35,930 nt of DNA from a virus: the IMG/VR virus record IMGVR_UViG_3300045051_000414, positions 1-35,930 of that record, one strand, 5' to 3'. Numbering within the stretch: position 1 is the first letter of the stretch; every line of letters starts with the position of its first letter. The position numbers and the translations under genes were made by a program. A model generated the notes under the pieces. The model was not told where the DNA came from, did no database searches, and worked only from the letters and a program-made list of their open reading frames with translations. Below are positions 13,807 to 22,234 of this stretch, piece after piece.

Positions 13807-14415
13807 ATGGGCCGCAAACGCCAACCGTCCACCGTCGATCTGCTCCCGGCCGGGGTGCGCCAGCAGTTGCAGGCGCTGCTCGACAACCCGCGCGTCACCA
13901 TCCAGCAGGCGGCCGAGACGGTCAACGCCACCCTGGCCAAGCTGCGCGCGGCCGGGGATCCGGACGCACTCGACCCGGCGTGCCCGGAGGAGATCAGCCG
14001 GAAAGCCGTCAATCGCTACGATCTGAAGATGCGCGAGGTGGGAGCCAAGCTGCGCCAGGGCCGCGAGGTGGCGGAGGCGTTCATCGCCCGGGTGGGCGCG
14101 GCGCCCCAGGGGCAGATGGGCTTGCTGATCAACGAGATGCTGCGCGGCCTGGCGTTCGATCTATCGCTGCGGCTGCAGGACGCCGACATTCACGATCCGG
14201 AAACGATGACCGCCACCATTGACCAGGTCAAGGCCATGGCGCTGGCCATGCAGCGGCTGGAGCAGTCGGCGACGATCAACGTGAAGCGGGAGACGGAGAT
14301 CCGCAAGGCCGCCATATCTGCTGCTGCCGACAAGGTTGAGGAGGTCGCCAGGCAGCAAGGGCTCAACGCTGATCAGGCCGCCTTCTGGCGCCAGCAGGTT
14401 CTGGGGGTCCAGTGA
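13807..14415 (+). CDS. Small terminase subunit-like, DUF3486 (Mu gp27)
   Basis: A 202-residue protein that starts with the family pattern (RKRQPSTVDLLPAGVRQQL, then VTIQQAAETVNATL and RYDLKMREVGAKLRQGREV) and ends in a long helix. It should recognise the phage end and start headful packaging with the large subunit encoded next, which overlaps by GTGA. Confidence 0.87.
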   Translation: MGRKRQPSTVDLLPAGVRQQLQALLDNPRVTIQQAAETVNATLAKLRAAGDPDALDPACPEEISRKAVNRYDLKMREVGAKLRQGREVAEAFIARVGAAPQGQMGLLINEMLRGLAFDLSLRLQDADIHDPETMTATIDQVKAMALAMQRLEQSATINVKRETEIRKAAISAAADKVEEVARQQGLNADQAAFWRQQVLGVQ

Positions 14416-16046
14416 GCCAACCCGGCGACGTCCTTCGCATCCTCGACGAGGCTGAGCTTCCGCCCCGGGCGCGCGAGATCCCGACGGTCGGCTTCGATCC
14501 GTTGGCCGAGGGTGTGCTGATGTTGCACCAGCGGCAGTGGATCAAGCAGCTGCACGCGCATGACCTGAACATCGCCGAGAAGGGCCGTCGCACCGGGATC
14601 ACCTACGCCACCGCCCTGGACGACACCATCACCGCGTCCAGCAACCGCTCCGCCGGCGGCGACAATATCTATTATGTCGGCGACACCAAGGAGAAGGGCC
14701 TGGAGTTCATCGGCTACTGCGCCAAGATGGCCAAGATCATGGCCTGCGCCATGGCCGAGGGGTGGAACGGCATCGAGGTCTTCCTGTTCGAGGATCAGCA
14801 GGACGACGGCTCGAGCAAACAGATCACCAGTTACCGCATCCGCTTTGCCTCCGGCTTCCAGATCGTGGCCCTCTCCTCGAACCCGGCCAATATTCGCGGG
14901 CTGCAGGGGATCGTCAACATCGACGAAGCAGCGTTTCACAAGAACGTCCAGGCGGTGATCGACGCTTGCCTGGCGCTGCTGATCTGGGGCGGGAAGATCC
15001 GCATCATCTCCACCCACAACGGCATGAAGAACGCCTTTAACCAGCTGATCCGCGACGCCAGGGCCGACCTGAACGGCTTCAAGGTTTTCCACTGCACCTT
15101 CGATGACGCGGTGGCCAATGGCCTGTATGAGCGGGTCTGTCTGGTCAAGGGCTGGCAGTCGACCACCGAGGGCAAGCAGCGCTGGTACGACGGCATCATC
15201 AAGGGCTACGGCAGCAACATCGCCGCCAAGAAGGAAGAGCTGGACACCATCCCGCGCGAAGGCTCCGGCGTGGCGATCCCCGGCGTGCTGATCGAACAGT
15301 GTCAGAAAGAGGTACGGCCGATGCTGCGCCTGGCACTGGAGAGTGATTTCGTTGCCAAGGGGATGGACTATCGCGACGGATGGATTGCCGACTGGATTCT
15401 CACCCAGGTCAATCCGGTGCTGCTGCAGCTCGATCCGAAGCGGGCGCACAGCTTTGGCTCCGACTACGCACGGCACGGCGACTTCGCCGTCTTTGCGCCG
15501 ATGAGCGTCGAGCAGGATCTGCGGCGGCGAGTGCCGTTCCTGCTGGAGATGAAGAACGTCCCGACCCGGCACCAGCAGCAGATCCTCTGGCACATCATCG
15601 ACAAGCTGCCGCTCTTTCGCAACGGCGCCATGGACGCGACCGGCAACGGCTACACCCTGGCCGAATACACGGCGGACAAGTACGGCCGGCCGCGCATCCT
15701 GGAAGTGAAGCTGACCGATGCCTGGTACCGGGAGAACATGACCCCGTTCCAGCAGGCGTTCGAGGACGGCATGTTCGATCTGCCCAGGGATCTCGACGTG
15801 CTCAACGATCTGCGCGCCCTGGAGCTGATTGACGGCATCATCAAACTGCCGGCGCTGCGCACCCAGGACACCAAGGACGCCGAGTTCAAGCGTCACGGCG
15901 ATGCGGCGATCGCCATCGCGTTGGGGCACTACGCGACGCGGCAGGACAAGGTTGCCCAATACGCCTACGAATCGATCCGCCGCGAGCAGGATGACAACCA
16001 CCGGCCGGGTCGCCCCGGCATGAGCAATACGAGAGGACTCTGGTAA
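14412..16046 (+). CDS. Terminase large subunit (Mu gp28-like)
   Basis: A 544-residue DNA-packaging motor and headful nuclease. A Walker A-like loop lies at 56-66 (EKGRRTGITYA) and Walker B at 167-173 (IVNIDEA). An RNase H-like nuclease carries Asp351 (FGSDYARHGDFAV), Asp408 (MDATGNGYT) and a later Asp in RHGDAAIA. GTG 14412 overlaps the previous stop. It pairs with the DUF3486 small subunit and the portal that follow Mu order. Confidence 0.92.
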   Translation: MSQPGDVLRILDEAELPPRAREIPTVGFDPLAEGVLMLHQRQWIKQLHAHDLNIAEKGRRTGITYATALDDTITASSNRSAGGDNIYYVGDTKEKGLEFIGYCAKMAKIMACAMAEGWNGIEVFLFEDQQDDGSSKQITSYRIRFASGFQIVALSSNPANIRGLQGIVNIDEAAFHKNVQAVIDACLALLIWGGKIRIISTHNGMKNAFNQLIRDARADLNGFKVFHCTFDDAVANGLYERVCLVKGWQSTTEGKQRWYDGIIKGYGSNIAAKKEELDTIPREGSGVAIPGVLIEQCQKEVRPMLRLALESDFVAKGMDYRDGWIADWILTQVNPVLLQLDPKRAHSFGSDYARHGDFAVFAPMSVEQDLRRRVPFLLEMKNVPTRHQQQILWHIIDKLPLFRNGAMDATGNGYTLAEYTADKYGRPRILEVKLTDAWYRENMTPFQQAFEDGMFDLPRDLDVLNDLRALELIDGIIKLPALRTQDTKDAEFKRHGDAAIAIALGHYATRQDKVAQYAYESIRREQDDNHRPGRPGMSNTRGLW

Positions 16047-17629
16047 TGGCACAGCTCGTCGACCCATACGGCCGCCCGATCGAGACCAAGGAGCTGCTCC
16101 GCGAGAAGGCCGCCCCGACCGTGACCGGCATTCGCCGTATCTGGGACGAGACGGTGGCCTCCGGACTGACGCCGCAGCGTCTCGCAGCCCTGCTGCGCTC
16201 GGCCGCAGAGGGGGACCATGACGCCTACCTGACGCTGGCTGAGGAGATGGAGGAGCGCGATCCCCATTACGCCTGCGAGCTGGGCAAGCGCAAGCTGGCG
16301 GTGTCGCGCCTGCCGATCACCATCGAGTCCGCCGGCGACGATCAGAAGAGCATCGACATCGCCGACGCGGTACGCACCCTGGTCAAAGGGGCTGAGTTCC
16401 GGCTGCTGCTCAAGGATCTGCTTGACGGCCTCGGCAAGGGCTATTCCGTGGTTGAGACGATGTGGGACCGCAGCCAAAGCCGGTGGACGCCCAAGCGCTA
16501 CGAGTGGCGCGATCCGCGTTTCTTCCAGTTCGACCAGGCCGCCCGCCGCGAGATCCGGCTGCGCGACGAGTCCGACCTGGTCAATGGTCTGCCCCTGACC
16601 CCTTACGGCTTCATCTGCCATGTCCCCCGGCTCAAGAGCGGCATTCCGATCCGGGGCGGATTTGCCCGGCTGGCGGCCTGGTCCTTCATGTGCAAGGGCT
16701 ACGCGATCAAGGACTGGCTGGTCTTTGCCGAGACCTTCGGCATGCCGCTACGCCTTGGCAAGTACGGCCCAGGCGCGACCGAAGGCGACAAGGACGTGCT
16801 GCGCATGGCGGTGGCCAACCTCGGCACCGACGCGGCGGCGATTTTCCCCGAGTCGATGCTGATCGAGCTGATCGAACGCAAGGGGACCGGTGGAGAGACG
16901 GTCTACCAGGTGCTGGCCGACCATCTCGATGCCCAGATCAGCAAGGGCATCCTCGGCCAGACGGCCTCGGCGGCCGGGACGCCCGGCAAGCTCGGCAACG
17001 ACCAGCTGCAGGCCGATGTGCGCGATGACATCCGCGACGACGACGCGGAGCAGCTCGAAGCCACCCTGCAACGCGACCTGGTCATCCCCTTCGTCGATCT
17101 GAACTTCGGGCCGCAGGAGGTCTACCCGACCCTGCAGCTGCGCGCGGTCAAGCAGGAGGATATCAAGACCCTGGCCGATGCCCTCGACAAGCTGGTCCCG
17201 CTGGGCCTGCGCGTCGAACAGAGCGTGATCCGCGACAAGCTCGGTCTGCCGGATCCGGACAAAAAGGCCAGGCCCGAGGATCTACTGCAGGCGCCGGCGA
17301 AAACGGAGCCGGCTGCCCAGGTCGAGCCGGCGGCCAACCGGGAGCGGTGCGGCTGCCCACATTGCGCGACGGCGTTGAACCGTGTCTCGACGGGAGCCCC
17401 CCTTGACGACATGGCCGAGCACCTGGCCGCCCGGGCCGATGCGCCGATGACGACATGGGTCGAGCAGCTGCGGGCGCTGACCAACCAGGCAGGAAGCCTG
17501 GAGGAGTTGCGCGACCTGGTGCTGGAGGCCTTCCCGGGGATGGACGTTGGGTCGTTGGCGACAATCCTGGCCGAAGAGGCGATGAAAGCGGAGATGCAGG
17601 GCCGCAGCGACGTGAGCGATGGTAACTAA
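16046..17629 (+). CDS. Portal protein, DUF935 (Mu gp29-like)
   Basis: A 527-residue portal, the dodecameric channel at the head vertex. The DUF935 signature runs through PYGRPIETKELL near the N-terminus, RDPHYACELGKRKLAV and the long central region, with the C-terminal GQTASAAGTPGKLGNDQ and PFVDLNFGP. A C-terminal extension has a CGCPHC motif at about residue 433, which is an unusual possible metal site. Start by TAATG overlap with the terminase. Confidence 0.92.
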   Translation: MAQLVDPYGRPIETKELLREKAAPTVTGIRRIWDETVASGLTPQRLAALLRSAAEGDHDAYLTLAEEMEERDPHYACELGKRKLAVSRLPITIESAGDDQKSIDIADAVRTLVKGAEFRLLLKDLLDGLGKGYSVVETMWDRSQSRWTPKRYEWRDPRFFQFDQAARREIRLRDESDLVNGLPLTPYGFICHVPRLKSGIPIRGGFARLAAWSFMCKGYAIKDWLVFAETFGMPLRLGKYGPGATEGDKDVLRMAVANLGTDAAAIFPESMLIELIERKGTGGETVYQVLADHLDAQISKGILGQTASAAGTPGKLGNDQLQADVRDDIRDDDAEQLEATLQRDLVIPFVDLNFGPQEVYPTLQLRAVKQEDIKTLADALDKLVPLGLRVEQSVIRDKLGLPDPDKKARPEDLLQAPAKTEPAAQVEPAANRERCGCPHCATALNRVSTGAPLDDMAEHLAARADAPMTTWVEQLRALTNQAGSLEELRDLVLEAFPGMDVGSLATILAEEAMKAEMQGRSDVSDGN

Positions 17630-18773
17630 GTCGACCTTCACTCTGCCGTTCAACGAAGCGGCGCGCTTTTTCCAGGCGAAGCTTAACATTCCCACGGCCC
17701 GCTGGGACGACCTGTGGCAGGGGCAGCACGCCAAGGGGTTCATGGTGGCCGGGGCGATCCGCGCGGAGCTGCTGGCCGATTTTAGGGCGGCGATCGAGAA
17801 GAGCGTTGCCGGCGGGATGACGCTCCATGAGTTCCGCGAACAGTTCGACACCATCGTGCAAAAGCACGGCTGGTCTTACAACGGTGGCCGCAACTGGCGA
17901 TCGGCGCTGATCTACGACACCAACGTGACCACGGCCTACCAGGCCGGCCGCTGGCAGCAGTTCGTCGAGAGCGGTGCGACGCACCTGATGTACAGGCACG
18001 CCGACGGCGTGCTGCATCCCCGGCCACTGCATGTGGCGCTGCACGGCACGGTGCGACCGATCGACGACCCGTTCTGGAAGACGCACTACCCGCCGAACGG
18101 CTGGGGATGCAAGTGCCGGGCGGTGATTGCCGATGCCGAAGAGGAAACCGGCGTACCGGCGAGCGCTTCCGATCCGAAGACGATCGACAAGGGGTGGGCC
18201 TACAACGTGGGGGAGGCGGGGTTCGGAAGCCCAGCCGAGTGGGCGCCTGATCAGCCGGACAAGTGGCTGCCGTTGGGCCGCGACTTTGCCGACGACTGGG
18301 AAACGCTTGGTTTGCCGAAGCGCCTGCCCAAAGCAGCGACGGCAACTCTTCCGGGGAGTGAGACACTGACGCGAGAGGCCATGGTCGACGCTGTAAAACA
18401 GGCCATCGGCGGGGAGAGTGCATTTTTCGCCATCGATGGCAACAGCGCACACCCATTCGTGATCAACGTCAACGCCGAATTCCTCGGCCAGCACTTGAAG
18501 CTCGATCGCGGCCGCTATCTCCCGTATCTGCGGGAGGTGGTCGAGCAGCCGCAGGAGGTCTGGCTCCGGTTTGAGAAGCATGCGCAGACGGGCAAGGTCC
18601 GGCTGGGAATGCAGCTTTTGCGGGCGGTCGAGACGACCGACGGCAAGACCATGATCATGGGTGCCCAGGTCGACAAAGGGATGCTGGAGGGGTGGACGTT
18701 CTTCGGGACCGACGCGCTCAACTACATCAACAAGCAACGGTGGGGAAAGCTGATCGTGGGGGGAAAAGAGTGA
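17619..18773 (+). CDS. MuF minor head protein with a C-terminal PBECR2-like toxin domain
   Basis: A 384-residue protein. The N-terminal 1-200 is the MuF/SPP1-gp7 domain, with HADGVLHPRPLHVALHGTV and the NGWGCKCRA signature. A linker (200-262) leads to a C-terminal domain (about 265-380: FVINVNAEFLGQHL, LDRGRYLPYLREVVEQPQEVW, TFFGTDALNYINKQRWGKL). This resembles the PBECR2 nuclease-like toxin domains attached to many MuF proteins. MuF sits in the head, so the toxin may be injected with the DNA. Mu gp30 lacks this domain. Overlaps the portal by 11 bases. Confidence 0.85.
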   Translation: MVTKSTFTLPFNEAARFFQAKLNIPTARWDDLWQGQHAKGFMVAGAIRAELLADFRAAIEKSVAGGMTLHEFREQFDTIVQKHGWSYNGGRNWRSALIYDTNVTTAYQAGRWQQFVESGATHLMYRHADGVLHPRPLHVALHGTVRPIDDPFWKTHYPPNGWGCKCRAVIADAEEETGVPASASDPKTIDKGWAYNVGEAGFGSPAEWAPDQPDKWLPLGRDFADDWETLGLPKRLPKAATATLPGSETLTREAMVDAVKQAIGGESAFFAIDGNSAHPFVINVNAEFLGQHLKLDRGRYLPYLREVVEQPQEVWLRFEKHAQTGKVRLGMQLLRAVETTDGKTMIMGAQVDKGMLEGWTFFGTDALNYINKQRWGKLIVGGKE

Positions 18774-18919
18774 AGGCCGCCAGGGTTTGGTTCCGGCAGC
18801 CTTCCGAGCCCTCTCTCCCGACCGTCCGGGCGGGCCACGAGGCAAGACCATTGGGGAGCGTCCCGGTCTTGACCCGAGTCACCAATAATTTAGCACCTGT
18901 CGCGAGCGATTGCAAATGA
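18770..18919 (+). CDS. Bridging small protein (49 aa), doubly coupled
   Basis: A GTG start overlaps the MuF stop (GTGA) with GGGGGGAAAAGA just upstream, and the stop overlaps the next ATG (ATGA). The product, beginning MKAARVWFRQPSEPS, is basic with no domain. Coupling at both ends suggests it is translated, either as a protein or to carry ribosomes to the next gene, which has no good ribosome site of its own. Confidence 0.5.
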   Translation: MKAARVWFRQPSEPSLPTVRAGHEARPLGSVPVLTRVTNNLAPVASDCK

Positions 18920-19470
18920 AGATCACCTGCACCGTCAACGATGCCGAGTTCAAGAGCCTTTGCACCACGCTGCGGCAGCGCATGGGCAACCTGCGGCCGG
19001 TGATGGAGGAAATCGGCCAGCGCTACGAGCGGCGGGTGTTGGAAAACTTCGATCGGCAGCAAGCTCCGGATGGCACGCCGTGGCGGCCGGCCAAGGTGGT
19101 GAGCAATTACTTGAGCTATGTCGGGACGGCCAAGGGGGGCAAACGCCGCAGTGCCTATACGCAGGGCGGCCAGCTGCGCACGGCTTTCCAGCGCTTTCTG
19201 GCCAGCAAGAAACTGCTGGTGCTCTCCGGCCGGCTGCGCTCGCGTATCCATTACCAGGCGGACAATGGCAGCGTGCGGATCGGCGTGGCCGGTATCGAGT
19301 ATGCCGCGATCCACCAATTTGGCGGGCAGGCCGGTCGCGGCCGGAAAGTGACGATCCCTGCGCGCCCGTTCCTGGCGGTGAACTCCGGGGGGCAGATGGC
19401 TCTGGCCGAGCAGGACAGGGTCATGGTGATGGATGTGGTCCGAAAGCATCTTGGGGTGGCATCGCTCTGA
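18916..19470 (+). CDS. Phage virion morphogenesis protein (Mu gpG-like)
   Basis: A 184-residue protein of the virion morphogenesis family, needed for head-tail completion. It has the conserved YERRVLENFDRQQAPDGTPW, LVLSGRLRSRIHY and YAAIHQFGGQAGRG, then IPARPFLAV near the C-terminus. ATG 18916 is preferred over the TTG two codons earlier; it is coupled to the small upstream frame. Confidence 0.9.
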   Translation: MKITCTVNDAEFKSLCTTLRQRMGNLRPVMEEIGQRYERRVLENFDRQQAPDGTPWRPAKVVSNYLSYVGTAKGGKRRSAYTQGGQLRTAFQRFLASKKLLVLSGRLRSRIHYQADNGSVRIGVAGIEYAAIHQFGGQAGRGRKVTIPARPFLAVNSGGQMALAEQDRVMVMDVVRKHLGVASL

Positions 19471-19484
19471 CCGCCAAATTTGCC

Positions 19485-19650
19485 CGAGAACGGGTTGGCC
19501 CGGCCTGACCCCTGCGGGCTCCCGGGAAAACCGATTCTCGAAGAGTTTAAACAGGGTTTAAACGGGGTTCCTATTGCGGTCGCAAACAAAGTTGAAGGGC
19601 TTCAACTGAGGTCGCCACAAAAAGACGTGTACGGTGCGGGTACGCACCGT
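19485..19650 (+). promoter_or_regulatory. Structured leader before the protease gene
   Basis: The gap holds five dyads. (i) A long hairpin, 19485-19496 with 19529-19540, with one 2-bp mismatch and an inner GCCCG/CGGGC. (ii) Two copies of the palindrome GTTTAAAC at 19545 and 19556. (iii) TTGCG-GT-CGCAA at 19574. (iv) AGTTGAA-GGGC-TTCAACT at 19590. (v) ACGGTGCG-GGTA-CGCACCGT at 19631-19650, just before the ribosome site. Mu has a late promoter (PI) at this position. No clear -10/-35 was identified. Confidence 0.6.
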
Positions 19651-19665
19651 GGGGAGGAGGACAAT

Positions 19666-20679
19666 TTGAGCAATGGAATGGCCGACAATCTAAAGGCGTT
19701 GAACGCGGTCACGCTCCCCGAGGGGTGCGCGGCGCTGGCATTGAATTTCGAGTTGCCGGCCGACGGCAGCGTGCCGGCCGAGATCGAGCTGATCCAGGCC
19801 GGGCAGCAACTGGTCGGCCGCGACGGTCGCGCCTGGATCAACGACAACCCGCAAGGGGTGGTGGATTCGCTGCTCTCTCGCGGGGTCGACCTGGTCGTCG
19901 ATTTCGAGCACGCCACCGAACTCAAGGCGCCCAATGGCGACCAAGCGCCGGCGGCGGGCTGGGTCAACGGCTACGAAGTGCGCGCGGGTGGCGCGGTCTG
20001 GGGAAAGGTGTCCTGGACCCCGCGCGGCCAGGAAGCCGTCGCCAATCGTGAATACCGCTATCTGAGTCCGGTCCTGATCTACGAAAAGGCCACCGGCCGC
20101 GTCAAGTCGTTGTCCAGCATCGGGCTGGTCAATAAGCCGAATTTGTTTAACAGGGCACTCAATTCTCAACAAGGAGAAACGATCATGTGGAAACAGCTGC
20201 TGGCCCTGCTCGCCCTGGCGGAAACCGCCACCGAGGAGCAGGCAATGAACGCCGTGAAGAAACTGCAGGGCGATCTGCAGACGGCACTGAACCGGGCCGA
20301 GACCCCCAGTCTCGACAAGTTCGTCCCCCGGGCGGACTACGATGCCGCCGTGAGCCGTGCGGCCAATGCCGAGCAGAAGATCAAGGCGCAGGAAGCCGCC
20401 ACCCTGGAGACGGCAATCAACGCCGAGGTTGACGCGGCCCTTAAGGCCGGCAAGATCACCCCGGCCACCAAGGGCTTCTACGTGGCGATGTGCCGGCAGG
20501 ACGGCGGCCTCGACCAGTTCAGGAAGTTCGTCGAGGCGGCCCCGGTGGTCGGCGATCCGTCCGGTCTGGATCACCAGGATCCGAACAAGGGCGGCAAGGC
20601 TCTGAACGCCGAAGAGGCGAAGATCGCCGGGATGTTCGGTAACAGTGCCGAGGATCTGAAGAAATACGGCTCGGCGTAA
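19666..20679 (+). CDS. Head maturation protease with fused scaffold (Mu gpI-like)
   Basis: A 337-residue protein. The N-terminal half is the Mu-type prohead protease (INDNPQGVVDSLLSRGVD, LVVDFEHATELKAPNGDQAP, EYRYLSPVLIYEK, SLSSIGLVNKPN). The C-terminal half is helical scaffold. TTG 19666 is chosen because GGAGGAGG lies 5 bases upstream; ATG 19678 is the alternative, and the open frame further upstream is within the structured gap. It cleaves the scaffold and itself during capsid maturation. Confidence 0.85.
   Translation: MSNGMADNLKALNAVTLPEGCAALALNFELPADGSVPAEIELIQAGQQLVGRDGRAWINDNPQGVVDSLLSRGVDLVVDFEHATELKAPNGDQAPAAGWVNGYEVRAGGAVWGKVSWTPRGQEAVANREYRYLSPVLIYEKATGRVKSLSSIGLVNKPNLFNRALNSQQGETIMWKQLLALLALAETATEEQAMNAVKKLQGDLQTALNRAETPSLDKFVPRADYDAAVSRAANAEQKIKAQEAATLETAINAEVDAALKAGKITPATKGFYVAMCRQDGGLDQFRKFVEAAPVVGDPSGLDHQDPNKGGKALNAEEAKIAGMFGNSAEDLKKYGSA
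20185..20679 (+). CDS. Nested scaffold protein (Mu gpZ-like, internal start)
   Basis: Within the protease gene and in the same frame, AAGGAG lies 8 bases before ATG 20185, which begins MWKQLLALLALAETATEEQ. The 164-residue product is helical and charged, ending EDLKKYGSA, as expected for a scaffold. Mu makes its scaffold (Z) from an in-frame start inside gene I, so this is the same arrangement. Confidence 0.75.
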   Translation: MWKQLLALLALAETATEEQAMNAVKKLQGDLQTALNRAETPSLDKFVPRADYDAAVSRAANAEQKIKAQEAATLETAINAEVDAALKAGKITPATKGFYVAMCRQDGGLDQFRKFVEAAPVVGDPSGLDHQDPNKGGKALNAEEAKIAGMFGNSAEDLKKYGSA

Positions 20680-20712
20680 GGCCGGCCCCACCCTTTTACG
20701 GAGGAAACCATC

Positions 20713-21123
20713 ATGGCACAGACTGCCGATCGCAACACCCCGCGCAAGGACGCCAAGCTGATTGTCGTTCCTGTCGCCGCCGGCAAAAAGATTTTTGCCG
20801 GATCCCTGGTGGCGGCCGACGCCACCGGCTTCGCCCAGCCCGGCGCCACCGCCGCCACCCTGATCGCCCTCGGCCGCGCCGAGCAGTTCGTGGACAACAC
20901 CGCCGGCAACGACGGCGATCTGTCCATCACAATCCGCCGCGGCGAGGCGTTCAAGTTCAAAAACAGCGCCGGCGACGCCGTCACCCAGGCCGAACTCGGC
21001 AAGACCTGCTACATCGTCGACGATGAAACCGTCTCCAAGTCCAACGCCGGCGGCAACACCCAGTCGGCGGCCGGCAAGGTGGTCGGGGTCGAAGCCGACG
21101 GCGTCTGGGTCGAGATCCAGTAA
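20713..21123 (+). CDS. Capsid cement-like protein, DUF2190
   Basis: A 136-residue beta-rich protein (KLIVVPVAAGKKIFAGSLVA, SITIRRGEAFKFKNS) with a segment on refreshable values (CYIVDDETVSKSNAGG) typical of DUF2190/decoration proteins that stabilise phage heads. The ribosome site ACGGAGGAAACC lies before ATG 20713. It lies between scaffold and major capsid genes. Confidence 0.75.
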   Translation: MAQTADRNTPRKDAKLIVVPVAAGKKIFAGSLVAADATGFAQPGATAATLIALGRAEQFVDNTAGNDGDLSITIRRGEAFKFKNSAGDAVTQAELGKTCYIVDDETVSKSNAGGNTQSAAGKVVGVEADGVWVEIQ

Positions 21124-21159
21124 CCCTTCCCATCACCCTTTACGGAGGATTCAATCGCC

Positions 21160-22209
21160 ATGAAACGTCTGTTCATTTGGAAAGAATTCGCAATCTACGG
21201 CCTGCTGCTCCTGGTGGCCGGGATGCTGAACCTGGCCGGGCTGGTCGGCCAGGGTGTGGCCTCCGGCTCGGCGGCCTCGCTGGCGCTGCTGGTCAACGCC
21301 TCGACCATCAACAACATCTTCATCAACCTGAAGACCACCTTTGCCAAGGCATTTGATGCCGCGCCAGCGGTTTGGCAGAAAATCGCCATGGAGGTTCCGT
21401 CGACCGGAAGCCAGAACGATTATGCCTGGCTCGAAAACTTCCCGAAGATGCGCCGCTGGCTCGGGGACAAGGTGCTGAAAGCTCTTCGTGCCGGGAAGTA
21501 CGTCCTGATCAACGAGGATTTCGAAGCCACCGTCAGCGTCAAGCGCAACGATATTGATGACGACAACCTCGGGATCTACGCCCCGCAAGCGCAGAACGCC
21601 GGCTTCTCGGCCAAGCAGTGGCCGGACGAGCTGGTGTTTGAGAGGGTCAACGGCGCCTTCACCGACGAGTGCTTCGACGGCCAGTATTTCTGCGACACCG
21701 ACCACCCGGTGATCAATCCCGCCACCGGCGACCCGGTGAGTGTCAGCAACAAGGGGACGGCGGTCCTGTCGTGCGCCACCTTGGCAGCGGCCCAGGCGAG
21801 CTTTGGCGCGGCGCGCACGGCCATGAAGAAATTCAAGGACAACGAAGGTCGCCCGCTGAATATCACCCCGAACATCCTGCTGGTGCCGCCGGCCCTCGAG
21901 GACGTGGCCAATGTGCTGAAAAACAACGAGCGCCTCGAGGACGGCAAGCAGAACCCCTACCGGGGAACGTTCGAAGTGGTGGTCGATGGCCGCATGACCT
22001 CGGACACCGCCTGGTTCCTGCTCGACACCACCAAGCCGGTCAAACCGTTCGTCTACCAGCCGCGCAAGAAGCCGGTTTTCGTCAGCCAGACCGACATGAA
22101 CGCCGACGGCGTGTTCATGCGCGGTGAGTACAACTTCGGTTGCGAGGCGCGCGGCGCGGCCGGCTACGGCTTCTGGCAGCTGTGCTACGGCTCCACCGGT
22201 CTCGGATAA
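21160..22209 (+). CDS. T: Major capsid protein (Mu gpT-like) with a hydrophobic N-terminal extension
   Basis: A 349-residue major head protein with the Mu gpT signature (NIFINLKTTFAKAFDAAPAV, YAWLENFPKMRRWLGDK, LVFERVNGAFTDECFDGQYF). Homologous sequence begins at about residue 43. The first 40 residues (KEFAIYGLLLLVAGMLNLAG) look like a membrane or signal segment, unusual for a capsid. ATG 21160 has ACGGAGG about 11 bases upstream and no other start has a ribosome site, so the extension is probably translated, then perhaps removed in maturation. Confidence 0.88.
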   Translation: MKRLFIWKEFAIYGLLLLVAGMLNLAGLVGQGVASGSAASLALLVNASTINNIFINLKTTFAKAFDAAPAVWQKIAMEVPSTGSQNDYAWLENFPKMRRWLGDKVLKALRAGKYVLINEDFEATVSVKRNDIDDDNLGIYAPQAQNAGFSAKQWPDELVFERVNGAFTDECFDGQYFCDTDHPVINPATGDPVSVSNKGTAVLSCATLAAAQASFGAARTAMKKFKDNEGRPLNITPNILLVPPALEDVANVLKNNERLEDGKQNPYRGTFEVVVDGRMTSDTAWFLLDTTKPVKPFVYQPRKKPVFVSQTDMNADGVFMRGEYNFGCEARGAAGYGFWQLCYGSTGLG

Positions 22210-22234
22210 GCAGCAACCATCTGACAACTGATAA

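Noticed and set aside
14373-16067. 564-residue minus-strand frame opposite the terminase
   Set aside because: Shadow of the terminase large subunit, which has Walker and nuclease motifs on the plus strand.
17163-18851. 562-residue minus-strand frame opposite portal and MuF
   Set aside because: Spans two well-supported genes on the other strand with no domain or start signal of its own.
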